Counted from the first letter of the stretch, positions 1 through 6,638 are shown. The stretch: DNA of 10,732 nucleotides from DATKPC01 sp035524275 (GCA_035524275.1 DATKPC010000137.1:1-10732); one strand, 5' to 3'. Notes: generated from the letters alone by a model not told the origin. Program-made: numbers and translations.

Positions 1-226
1 GCGAACAGGAGGTTGTTGTTGTTCCCCGGATGGTTCGAGGGGTCGAGCATAGGTCGATGGCGTGAGGTTCGGTATTGACCGCGAGGGCGTTAGTGCCTAA
101 CTGCGGCGGGTCGCCGGCGATGCTTCCTCATCGAAATCTTCGCCAGCAGGGTTGCATGGTCGCTTACGCAAACCCGAGAGCGGAATTGTGCGATCAGTCA
201 AAAGTCACGTAACTGATTGTTTTTAC

Positions 227-302
<76 letters not shown>

Positions 303-390
303 GAACCTGCTGCGTCACGTGCCACGAGCGCAGCACGCTGGCCACGAAAACGAACCGCATTTCCCTGGCGCATTGCCCCTGTCGAGGCAA

Positions 391-418
391 GGGCGCGGAT
401 TGTAGCGAATCCGCGCCC
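391..418 (-). promoter_or_regulatory. Perfect 11-bp inverted repeat enclosing a TACAAT -10-like box upstream of tRNA-Phe
   Basis: Positions 391-401 and 408-418 are perfect inverted repeats of 11 bp with a 6-nt centre. On the minus strand the sequence GCTACAAT crosses the centre, giving a TACAAT hexamer at 404..399 that is one base from the sigma-70 -10 consensus. It is about 97 nt before the tRNA-Phe 5' end, so a promoter here would imply a leader of roughly 90 nt. No good -35 box is seen 16-18 nt upstream. The repeat could instead be a transcript hairpin ending the regulator message, or an operator. The inverted repeat is seen directly; the promoter role is inference. Confidence 0.4.
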
Positions 419-436
419 ACCCTGCCGGAGACGCGG

Positions 437-460
437 CGCCGAGGCCGGGATGCCTCGGCG
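437..460 (-). terminator. GC-rich hairpin after the NarL-type regulator gene
   Basis: Positions 437-445 and 452-460 form a perfect 9-bp stem (CGCCGAGGC with GCCTCGGCG) with a 6-nt loop. It lies 28 nt past the stop codon of the regulator gene at 488. No U-tract follows on the minus strand, so it is not a classical intrinsic terminator. It could stabilise the 3' end or assist termination. The assignment rests on position and stem strength only. Confidence 0.45.
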
Positions 461-487
461 GTCACCCGCGGCAACCCGGCGCCTCGC

Positions 488-1168
488 CTAGTGCGAAGCC
501 GATCGCGGCGACGCGGCGAAGTATTCCAGCGCGATGCGCGCCAGGTCCACGGTGGAGCGCGCGCCCAGTTTGCCGCGGATCGACGCCCGGTACGCTTCGA
601 CGCTCTTGATCGATCGGTTGATCCTCGAGGCGATCTGCGCCGACGTCAGGCCCTGCGCGATCAGTTGCAGGACCTCCAGCTCGCGTTCGTTCAAGCGTGC
701 GAGAGATCCGGCGCGAACGGCGCCGCCCTCCTGGCCCCCGACGAAGCTGCGGAACATCCGCTCCTCCAGGTCACGGCTCAGGTAGATGCCGCCCGAAAGC
801 AGCTTGCGGACCGCATCGACGAGCTTGTCGGTCGCTTCCTGCTTCATCAGGAACCCGCGCACGCCGGCCTCCAGCGCGCGATCCGCGTACACCGCCTCCT
901 CGTGCATCGACAGCACGAGCATCGGCAGATCCGGTTTGAACGCCTTGATGCGCCGCGCGAGGTCGAGGCCGGACAGTCCGGGCAGCGAGATGTCGACGAT
1001 CACGAGGTCGAAATCCCGCTCGCGCAGGATCTGCATCGCGGCTTCGGCGTCGTCCGCCTCGCCCGTGCACTCCAGGTCGGGTTCGCGGTTGATGAGTTGC
1101 ACGATCCCGTGCCGGACGATCGGGTGGTCGTCGACGACGAGGAGGGAACGCTTGGTCACGGCATTCAT
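488..1168 (-). CDS. NarL/FixJ-type response regulator (REC + LuxR HTH)
   Basis: This 226-residue protein is a two-component DNA-binding regulator. Residues about 8-125 form a receiver domain. The acidic pair is D13/D14 (VVDDH), the phosphoacceptor is D59 (VIVDISLPG), the switch residue is S87 and the conserved lysine is K109. Residues about 158-216 form a LuxR-type helix-turn-helix, starting LNERELEVLQLIAQG and including SIKSVEAYRASIRGKL with the recognition helix. Length is normal for the family and all active-site residues are present, so it should be phosphorylatable and bind DNA as a dimer. The ATG has an AAGGGCG ribosome site 5-10 nt upstream. It lies 127 nt after the REC-Hpt gene on the same strand, so the two may be one unit. 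No sensor kinase is nearby, so signal and targets cannot be named from this window. Confidence 0.95.
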   Translation of the reverse strand: MNAVTKRSLLVVDDHPIVRHGIVQLINREPDLECTGEADDAEAAMQILRERDFDLVIVDISLPGLSGLDLARRIKAFKPDLPMLVLSMHEEAVYADRALEAGVRGFLMKQEATDKLVDAVRKLLSGGIYLSRDLEERMFRSFVGGQEGGAVRAGSLARLNERELEVLQLIAQGLTSAQIASRINRSIKSVEAYRASIRGKLGARSTVDLARIALEYFAASPRSASH

Positions 1169-1220
1169 GTTTCGCCCTTCGACTCGTTGCTCCAGCGGAA
1201 AGTTTCAGCGGCCATCCCGC

Positions 1221-1268
1221 GCCGGCGTCCGGCCGGCAGCGCGCCGCCCGATCTGCGTCCCGGGCGGC
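1221..1268 (-). other. Two consecutive GC-rich hairpins between the two regulator genes
   Basis: Two perfect inverted repeats occupy the 127-nt gap between the REC-Hpt stop and the NarL-type start. One pairs 1243-1250 with 1261-1268 (GCCGCCCG/CGGGCGGC, 10-nt loop). The other pairs 1221-1226 with 1232-1237 (GCCGGC/GCCGGC, 5-nt loop). Neither has a U-tract. They could set differential expression of the two genes by attenuation or RNA stability, or be incidental in GC-rich sequence. Nothing else is recognised in this gap apart from the ribosome site of the downstream gene. Confidence 0.35.
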
Positions 1269-1295
1269 GTGGATCCGTCATCGCGCGGTGTCCCG

Positions 1296-2069
1296 TTACT
1301 CGTTGGGCTGCGCAAGCAGCAGCGACAGGATCGCGGCGTGCTCCGCATTGACCAGCGCTGCCGACTGCGCGGCAGCCTCGCGGTCCTGCTCGCCGGCGAC
1401 CCGAGCCAGCGTCGCCGACAGTTGCGCAAGCCGCGTCGCACCCATGGACTTGGCACTGTCGCAGATCGCCTGCGCGGCGATCCCGACCTGGGGGAGTTCG
1501 CCGTCCGTCAGCGCACGATTCATCTGCTCGATCCACTGCGCGGACCGCATCACGAAGTTTTCCAGCGCGGTGGGCGCCAGCAGGCGCTCTTCGGTCTGGA
1601 CCTGGCGCAGCCGACGCGCGGTCGCTGCGACGCGGTCGGCGTCGCTGGCCGGACCCGCGTTCGAATCGTCCCTGCCAAGCAGTTCGGCGATGGCGAGGCG
1701 AAGCTCCGCGAACCGGACCGGCTTGCCGATATGGCGATCGAACCCGGCCGCCAGGCACGCCGCGCGATCCGATGCGGAGACGTAGCCCGTGACGGCTATC
1801 ACCGGGAAGCGGCGCCTTCGTTGCGACGATTCGAGCGCGCGCAGGCGCTGGACGATGGTGATTCCATCGTGGTCGGCGAGGTTGATGTCGAGCAGAAGGA
1901 CATCGATCCGGTCATCCAGGCTCACGGCGATGGCTTCGTCGGGACTACCGGGCTCAAACGCGACGTAGCCCAGCAACTCGACCATGTGGGTGAGCAGGCT
2001 GCGCGACAACTCGTCGTCGTCGAAGATTCCGATCCGCGGTTGGCGCGGCGATGCCGCTTCCCCCCCCAT
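1296..2069 (-). CDS. Response regulator with C-terminal degenerate Hpt-like domain
   Basis: This is a 257-residue protein from the ATG at 2069, which has a GAGG ribosome site 8 nt upstream. The same frame stays open to 2234, but the added residues are low-complexity and Arg-rich, so the shorter start is preferred; a GTG at 2087 is a third option. Residues about 11-130 form a receiver domain with acidic residues D17-D19 (IGIFDDDE), phosphoacceptor D61 (LLLDINL), switch T94 and K116-P117. A linker rich in Ala, Arg and Asp follows. Residues about 165-252 are helical and resemble an Hpt domain. In the segment AAQAICDSAKSMGATRL (198-214) the usual AHxLKGSAxxLGA histidine is Q200, and K and G are also replaced. 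The Hpt part therefore should not carry phosphate. No DNA-binding domain is seen. It probably acts with the NarL-type regulator encoded next, but this is inference. Confidence 0.85.
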   Translation of the reverse strand: MGGEAASPRQPRIGIFDDDELSRSLLTHMVELLGYVAFEPGSPDEAIAVSLDDRIDVLLLDINLADHDGITIVQRLRALESSQRRRRFPVIAVTGYVSASDRAACLAAGFDRHIGKPVRFAELRLAIAELLGRDDSNAGPASDADRVAATARRLRQVQTEERLLAPTALENFVMRSAQWIEQMNRALTDGELPQVGIAAQAICDSAKSMGATRLAQLSATLARVAGEQDREAAAQSAALVNAEHAAILSLLLAQPNE

Positions 2070-2399
2070 GGCGGCCGCCTCGGTCACGTCAATCGCCCTG
2101 GACCTTGCTCGATCGCCGCGAAGCCGCCAACCGGTTCGCCGACCCCGACGCCAAGCCCAAGCCCGACCGCACGCGGGCTGCCCGCGATCGGACACAAAAT
2201 CGTCCGCGCATGCCCCCGTTCCCGCCGCGCACATCGCACACCACGCAGCCTCATTAGGATACGCCCCTAGGGGACTTCACCACCATATGGGAGAGCTACT
2301 AGATCGGATTCGGGAATCTACTCGGGGTCATTGTCGAACATTTTGCGCTCGGCCGCGCATCGCGGAAAAGGCCGACAACTTGGTATAAGGCGGTAACCA
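2070..2399. promoter_or_regulatory. Divergent intergenic region between the REC-Hpt gene and the UbiH-family gene
   Basis: This 330-bp stretch separates genes transcribed away from each other, so it should hold at least two promoters. The part at about 2235-2399 is visibly less GC-rich than the flanking genes, as expected for a promoter region. Two perfect palindromes stand out: CCCCTAGGGG at 2264-2273 and GATTCGGGAATC at 2307-2318. A TATAAG hexamer at 2384-2389 overlaps the ribosome site of the UbiH-family gene (AAGGCGG, 2387-2393) and has no matching -35 box. I could not place -35/-10 pairs with confidence on either strand. The left part (2070-2234) is an open extension of the REC-Hpt frame, judged non-coding. 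Confidence 0.5.
2264..2273. promoter_or_regulatory. CCCCTAGGGG palindrome, candidate operator
   Basis: This perfect 10-bp palindrome sits in the more AT-rich part of the divergent region, about 130 bp before the UbiH-family start and about 195 bp before the REC-Hpt start. Short GC-rich palindromes of this sort can be sites for LuxR/NarL-type dimers, and such a regulator is encoded by the minus-strand unit starting here. Autoregulation is therefore a reasonable guess. No second copy was noticed in the window. Confidence 0.3.
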
Positions 2400-3620
2400 T
2401 TGCCGCCGCCCCGCCTTGTCGTGGACCTACGATCCGACCCACGTTCCTCCGCCGATCCGCTTTACGACGTCGCCGTCGTGGGGGCCGGCATCGCCGGATG
2501 CGCGGCGGCGCTGGGCCTGGCCCACGTGGGCCTGCGTACCGCGCTCGTCGGTCCCGAGGTCCGCGTCCATGAGCCGTCCGCGGATGCGCCGTTCGATCCG
2601 CGCATCTATGCCCTCGCGCCGGCCAGCATCGAGATGCTGAGCCGGTTGCGCGTCTGGGACCGTATCGATGCGACTCGCGTCCAGGACGTCGCGCGCATGC
2701 GGGTGTTCGGCGACTCCGGCGGAAGCCTTTCGTTCGACGCATGGTCGCAGGCGGTCTCGCGGCTGGCGGTGATCGTGGAGGAGCGCGAACCGCTGCGCGT
2801 CCTCGACGCCGCGTGTCGCTTCGGCGCGGTCGAGCGGATCGACGCGTCGCTCGACGGCGTCGAGTTCCGGCAGGACGACGTCCGCCTGCGGCTCGCGGGC
2901 GGACGGTCCTTGTCGGCGCGGCTGGTCGTCGGGGCCGACGGCAGTCGCTCGGCGGTGCGGGCGGCCGCCGGCATTCCGGCGCAGCAGCATCCCTACGGCC
3001 AGACGGCGCTGGTATCCAACTTCGCGATCGAGCGTCCGCACCGCGGTGTCGCCTGGCAATGGTTCACGCCGGACGGAATCATCGCGCTGCTGCCATTGCC
3101 GGGCGACTTCGTCTCGCTCGTCTGGTCGGCGCCCGACGCGCTCGTGCCTGCGCTTGCTGCGCTGGCGCCGGAAGATTTCGCGCGGCGGGTCGGCGCCGTG
3201 AGCGCGGCGTCCCACGGTCGCCTGCGGCCCGCGGGCGGCGTGCACCGATTCCCGCTGCAGCGCATCGACGTCGAGCCCCTGGTCAGACCGCGCCTCGCGC
3301 TGGTCGGCGACGCGGCGCATGTCATTCACCCGCTGGCGGGCCAGGGATTGAACCTTGGCCTCCAGGACGTGTCGGAGTTGCTGCAGGCACTGGGCCCGGA
3401 GGCGCGGGCGGCGCGCGACCCGGGCGACCCGCGGGTCCTGCAGCGCTATGCGCGCAGGCGGGCCGAGCCCATCCGAGGGATGCGCGTCGTGACCGACGGC
3501 CTGGCGCGGATGTTCGCGACCGAGGACGCGACATGGCGAAGGCTGCGCAACGCCGGCATGCGGCTCGTCGACCGGTCCGGGCCGCTGAAGCGCGCACTCG
3601 TGCGACGCGCGCTAGGATGA
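2400..3620 (+). CDS. UbiH/UbiF/Coq6-family FAD-dependent monooxygenase
   Basis: This 406-residue flavoprotein belongs to the aromatic-ring hydroxylase family that adds hydroxyl groups to the polyprenyl-phenol ring in ubiquinone synthesis, using FAD, NAD(P)H and O2 at the cytoplasmic side of the membrane. The sequence shows a Rossmann motif GAGIAG at 28-33, the DG motif at D180-G181 (GADGSRSAVR), and the signature starting GDAAHVIHPLAGQG at G303-D304 and running on to NLGLQD, which binds the FAD ribityl chain. Length is typical. The start is a TTG with an AAGGCGG ribosome site 6 nt before it; a GTG at 2421 in the same frame is a weaker alternative. The stop overlaps a possible ATG for the next gene (ATGA at 3617-3620). 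Proximity to dsbC suggests co-transcription. Which ring position it hydroxylates (UbiH, UbiF, UbiI or UbiM type) cannot be decided from the sequence alone. Confidence 0.9.
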   Translation: MPPPRLVVDLRSDPRSSADPLYDVAVVGAGIAGCAAALGLAHVGLRTALVGPEVRVHEPSADAPFDPRIYALAPASIEMLSRLRVWDRIDATRVQDVARMRVFGDSGGSLSFDAWSQAVSRLAVIVEEREPLRVLDAACRFGAVERIDASLDGVEFRQDDVRLRLAGGRSLSARLVVGADGSRSAVRAAAGIPAQQHPYGQTALVSNFAIERPHRGVAWQWFTPDGIIALLPLPGDFVSLVWSAPDALVPALAALAPEDFARRVGAVSAASHGRLRPAGGVHRFPLQRIDVEPLVRPRLALVGDAAHVIHPLAGQGLNLGLQDVSELLQALGPEARAARDPGDPRVLQRYARRRAEPIRGMRVVTDGLARMFATEDATWRRLRNAGMRLVDRSGPLKRALVRRALG

Positions 3621-3685
3621 CGGGTTTTCCGCCGGCCGTGCCGGCGCAACCGGCAGATCGAGACACCGGAAGAGCTGACAAGACG

Positions 3686-4522
3686 ATGAGACCTTCGATT
3701 CGGACCTGCGTGATTCGGACCGGCATTCTGGCGGCCTGCCTTCTCGGCGGCCCGCCCGCGATGGCCGGCGACACCGACGCGTCGCCCGCCGGGAAAGCGC
3801 CGGCGAAGCCGGGCGCGAAGCCGGCTGCCGACTCGCCGGCCGACGCGAGGGCGGCGCCACGCGCCCTGCAGCAGGTGCGCGCGCGCATCGAGCAGCGGAT
3901 CGGCGGCCACCTGACCAGCGTTCGCTGGATGCCGTTCGGTCTCTACGAGGTCGTCGCGGACAACGAGGTCTTCTACGTCGATCCGGATGTCAACTACCTG
4001 GTGGCGGGCCGCGTCATCGACGTCAAGACCCACGACGACCTGACGGCCGCGCGCCGCGACGAGGTCCTGCGCGTCGACTTCAAGTCGCTGCCGCTCGACC
4101 AGGCGGTCAAGACCGTCCGCGGCAACGGCTCCCGCGTGTTCGTCGTCTTCGCCGATCCGAACTGCCCCTACTGCAAGAAGCTCGAGCGCGACCTGGCCGG
4201 CCTCAACGACACCACGATGTACACGTTCCTCTACCCGATCCTTTCGCAGGATTCGGTCGACAAGTCGATCGCGATCTGGTGCTCCGCGGATCGCGCGGCC
4301 GCGTGGAACTCGGCCATGGTCGGCGGCAAGGCGCCGAAGCTCGATGGCGAGGCCTGCAAGAACCCGATCGACGACAACCTGGCCCTCGGACGCAAGCTCG
4401 CCGTCACCGCGACGCCGACGCTGGTCTTCAGTGACGGACGCCGGCTGCCGGGCGCCGTGCCGATCGACCGCGTCGAGAGTCTGCTCGCGGCCGCCGCCGG
4501 AAACGCAGCGCCGGCGAACTAG
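3686..4522 (+). CDS. dsbC: Periplasmic disulfide isomerase DsbC
   Basis: The protein has 278 residues and is a DsbC/DsbG-family thiol:disulfide isomerase that corrects wrong disulfides in the periplasm and is kept reduced by DsbD. Residues 1 to about 27 form a signal peptide with Arg residues, a hydrophobic core and cleavage near PAMA-GD. An Ala/Pro/Lys-rich linker follows to about residue 58. Residues about 60-125 match the N-terminal dimerisation domain, and the rest is a thioredoxin fold. The redox motif is C160-P-Y-C163; E. coli DsbC has CGYC. The cis-proline loop is ATPTLVF, and a second cysteine pair, C199 and C224, matches the structural disulfide of DsbC. An in-frame ATG at 3617 overlaps the stop of the upstream gene (ATGA) and would add 23 residues before the signal peptide. 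I prefer 3686 because it begins directly with a normal signal peptide. Confidence 0.95.
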   Translation: MRPSIRTCVIRTGILAACLLGGPPAMAGDTDASPAGKAPAKPGAKPAADSPADARAAPRALQQVRARIEQRIGGHLTSVRWMPFGLYEVVADNEVFYVDPDVNYLVAGRVIDVKTHDDLTAARRDEVLRVDFKSLPLDQAVKTVRGNGSRVFVVFADPNCPYCKKLERDLAGLNDTTMYTFLYPILSQDSVDKSIAIWCSADRAAAWNSAMVGGKAPKLDGEACKNPIDDNLALGRKLAVTATPTLVFSDGRRLPGAVPIDRVESLLAAAAGNAAPAN

Positions 4523-4602
4523 CCGACGGCGCGCCGCAGCGCGTAGAACGGAGCCCGGGGTCCGGAAACCGGAAGCTCAATAAGACAACGGATCAACGGA
4601 TC

Positions 4603-4637
4603 CCGCGCGCGCTCGGACTACCCCGAAAAGCGCGCGG
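4603..4637 (+). terminator. GC-rich hairpin downstream of dsbC
   Basis: CCGCGCGC at 4603-4610 pairs perfectly with GCGCGCGG at 4630-4637. Inside the loop a further TCGG/CCGA pairing is possible. It lies about 80 nt after the dsbC stop and about 100 nt before the receptor gene, so it could separate the two transcription units. There is no U-tract. A second, smaller stem with a GGAA loop (4686-4699) is followed by CTTTTC and could also act as a weak terminator. Confidence 0.4.
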
Positions 4638-4722
4638 CCGCGGCTCCTATTCGCCGGTTCCGCCAGCCCGGCACGCCGCCCATGGGGCCGGGAACGGCCG
4701 CTTTTCGATGAATCCGGCCCTT

Positions 4723-4731
4723 GAGGAGGTG
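4723..4731 (+). promoter_or_regulatory. Strong Shine-Dalgarno site deciding the TTG start of the receptor gene
   Basis: GAGGAGGTG is a near-complete match to the 16S anti-Shine-Dalgarno sequence. It ends 9 nt before the TTG at 4741. The later in-frame candidates, GTG at 4810 and ATG at 4819, have only a G-run (GGGGGCG) nearby, so this site favours the upstream TTG. Confidence 0.6.
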
Positions 4732-4740
4732 CAAGACTAG

Positions 4741-6222
4741 TTGCGTCGACGTCCGGCGCCGCTCGCGCTCGCTTACGAGCGCCTGGCGGCGGCAGACCGG
4801 GGGCGTTTCGTGACGCAAATGGCAACAACGACAAACCACAAGATCGATCCCGTGGCCGACGGACCTCCCGCCGTCGGCCCGACATCCCGTCGCCGCGGCC
4901 GCGGCCTCGTCGTGATGGTTCGCCTGGCGGCCGCCGCCTCGGCATGCCTGGCGGCGTTGCTGGCCGGAGGCCATCCGACCGAAGGCGGTCTCTGGTCCGC
5001 AGCGGGCGCCGGGACGGTCTTTCTCATCCTGCAACTCGCGCGACCGTTCCTCCGCCTTTTCGAGGGTTCGTCGGGCCGCGCGACGCGACGCACGGCGCAC
5101 GACGACGACCCGGACGCGCGGCGCATCGTCCTGCTCGTCCGCGTCTGCGCGACAGCCACGGCCGCCGCGGCCGCGCTGATCGCGGCGCGCCACCCGGATC
5201 TCGCGCCCTTGCCCGCCGGCATCGCGGCAGCCGTCGTGTTGACGCTGCTGCATTTCGGCCGGCCCGTCGTCCGGCACCTGGCGCCGCAGGTCGACGCGGC
5301 GGCCGTCGTGCTGAGCACGCTGGCGCCGCACGCGATGCCGATCTGGGCGCGTCAGGTCACCGCGGCCCGCGATTGCGGGAACAACGCGATCGGCGGCCTC
5401 GTCGAGACGTTCTCCAGCCTCAATTCGCGGCTGCGCCGCGCGGCGGACGAATCCGAGCGCGCCGACGGCGGCGCGCAGATGTACATGCAGGCGGTGCAGG
5501 CGACCGAGCAACAACTGCGGCCGCTGATCGACGCGCTGCGGCGCGCCAGTTCGGCTCGCATCGAGTCGCTGCGCGAGATCGAAAGGATGACGTCGCTCGC
5601 GACCGAACTGCAGGCGATGGCCGAGGACGTGCAGCGCGTCGCGCGGCAGACGAACCTGCTCGCGGTCAACGCGGCGATCGAGGCGGCGCGCGCGGGCGAG
5701 GCCGGCAAGGGCTTCGCGGTCGTCGCCGCCGAAGTGCGCAAGCTGTCGACCCATTCCTCGGAAGCCGGCCAGACGATCACGCGCAGCGTCGCCCGCCTCG
5801 AATCGGCGATGGCCAGCATCGAGCGGTATTCGAATCGCGCCGAGATCGAGGACCGGCAACTGATCGAGTCCTCGGAGCGGATCATCGCCGAGGCGCTGAT
5901 GCCGCTGAAGGCGACGCTCGACAGGCTCGTCGAGTCCTCAGGCGGGCTGCGGGCGACGAACGCCGACATCCAGGCCTACGTGGAGAAGCTCTTCGAGGGC
6001 TTCCAGTTCCAGGACCGCGTGAGCCAGATGCTCTCGCACATCCACGGCGACATCGAGAAGTTCCTCGCGACGCTGGCCGACGCGCATGCCGGGCGCCAGG
6101 CGGCGATCGACAAGGAACAGTGGCTGGCCGCGCTGCGCGCGGGCTACGCCATGGAGGAGCAGCGCGCGCTCCACGAGAACCGGACCGTGAAGAACGCCAC
6201 GTCCGGCGTCGAATTTTTCTAG
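4741..6222 (+). CDS. Methyl-accepting chemotaxis protein with four TM helices and no sensor domain
   Basis: The protein has 493 residues from the TTG at 4741 (about 467 if ATG 4819 is used). Four hydrophobic segments lie at about 56-76, 84-104, 129-149 and 157-177. The loops between them are short, so there is no periplasmic ligand domain, and no HAMP is seen. From about 190 on the protein is a helical cytoplasmic signalling rod. The CheA/CheW-contacting hairpin tip is clear: RQTNLLAVNAAIEAARAGE at 302-320, followed by GKGFAVVAAEVRKLS. A C-terminal FQFQDRVSQM (421-430) and a terminal GVEFF come after the returning helix. It should be a membrane receptor feeding the CheA encoded downstream, possibly sensing membrane or internal state. 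It lacks a canonical aromatic-x-x-aromatic pentapeptide of the NWETF type at the end. It begins the chemosensory operon, 47 nt before cheY. Confidence 0.93.
   Translation: MRRRPAPLALAYERLAAADRGRFVTQMATTTNHKIDPVADGPPAVGPTSRRRGRGLVVMVRLAAAASACLAALLAGGHPTEGGLWSAAGAGTVFLILQLARPFLRLFEGSSGRATRRTAHDDDPDARRIVLLVRVCATATAAAAALIAARHPDLAPLPAGIAAAVVLTLLHFGRPVVRHLAPQVDAAAVVLSTLAPHAMPIWARQVTAARDCGNNAIGGLVETFSSLNSRLRRAADESERADGGAQMYMQAVQATEQQLRPLIDALRRASSARIESLREIERMTSLATELQAMAEDVQRVARQTNLLAVNAAIEAARAGEAGKGFAVVAAEVRKLSTHSSEAGQTITRSVARLESAMASIERYSNRAEIEDRQLIESSERIIAEALMPLKATLDRLVESSGGLRATNADIQAYVEKLFEGFQFQDRVSQMLSHIHGDIEKFLATLADAHAGRQAAIDKEQWLAALRAGYAMEEQRALHENRTVKNATSGVEFF
4921..5280 (+). repeat. Internal duplication of a two-helix membrane unit in the receptor
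   Basis: Residues 61-107 (nt 4921-5061) and 134-180 (nt 5140-5280) align without gaps at a 73-residue offset, with 17 of 47 identical residues by hand count. Shared anchors are the starting Arg, an Ala-rich helix, the HP pair in the turn (78-79 and 151-152), a Leu at 84/157, and the closing RPxxR (101-105 and 174-178). The two halves have diverged at the DNA level, so the duplication is old. Confidence 0.75.
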
Positions 6223-6269
6223 TCACGGCCAGCGGCCACATCGAGCGGAAGACCCTGAGAGGAAACGCA

Positions 6270-6638
6270 ATGTCAAAGACGATCATGATCATCGACGACG
6301 CGCCGAGCGTGCGGCAGGTCGTCAGCCTGGCGCTCAAGGGCGCCGGGTACGAGGTCGTCGAGGCCAACGACGGTCGGGATGCGATCGCGAAGCTGGGGAC
6401 CCGGAAGCTTGGACTGATCATCTGCGACCTCAACATGCCGAATCTCGACGGCATCGGGTTCCTCGAGCACGTCAAGGCATCGCCGGGCCACCGCTTCACG
6501 CCGGTCATCATGCTGACGACCGAAAGCGCCGAGGACAAGAAGGCGGCCGCGCGCGCCGCCGGTGCCCGCGCATGGATCACGAAGCCCTTCCAGCCGTCGC
6601 GAATGCTCGAGGCGGTCGCCAAGCTGTGCCTGCCGTGA
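6270..6638 (+). CDS. cheY: CheY-type single-domain response regulator
   Basis: This 122-residue protein is a stand-alone receiver domain, the expected phosphoryl acceptor of the CheA encoded downstream. The active site is complete: D9/D10 (IIDDAPS), phosphoacceptor D53 (ICDLNMPNLDG), switch threonine T83 in LTTES, and K105-P106 (TKPF). W102 occupies the position of the E. coli CheY switch tyrosine Y106. No output domain follows, so it acts by protein contact with a flagellar motor, pilus or other target. A GAGAGGA ribosome site precedes the ATG by about 7 nt. It sits 47 nt after the receptor gene and 58 nt before the STAS gene, inside a probable operon. The cheY name reflects family and context; the target is unproven. 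Confidence 0.95.
   Translation: MSKTIMIIDDAPSVRQVVSLALKGAGYEVVEANDGRDAIAKLGTRKLGLIICDLNMPNLDGIGFLEHVKASPGHRFTPVIMLTTESAEDKKAAARAAGARAWITKPFQPSRMLEAVAKLCLP

Noticed and set aside
1..50. Possible minus-strand gene start (ATG at 50, reading MLDPSNHPGNNNNLLF to the window edge).
   Set aside because: Only 16 codons are visible, there is no ribosome site upstream and I recognise no family; an Asn run alone is not enough.
193..224. Stem ATCAGT/ACTGAT with a 13-nt loop followed by TGTTTTT on the plus strand, resembling an intrinsic terminator.
   Set aside because: The stem is only 6 bp and AT-rich, the loop is large, and no plus-strand gene is seen to its left; on the tRNA strand there is no U-tract.
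2070..2234. 55-codon 5' extension of the REC-Hpt protein.
   Set aside because: Low-complexity Arg/Ala/Gly content before the receiver, no fitting domain, and the ATG at 2069 has a good ribosome site.
786..2270. 494-codon plus-strand frame opposite the two regulator genes.
   Set aside because: Antisense shadow; both minus-strand receivers keep all active-site residues, which coding constraint on the plus strand would not produce.
4523..4740. Possible riboswitch (for example c-di-GMP type) in the leader of the receptor gene.
   Set aside because: No match to the conserved GEMM core or any other riboswitch pattern I know; only simple GC-rich hairpins are present.
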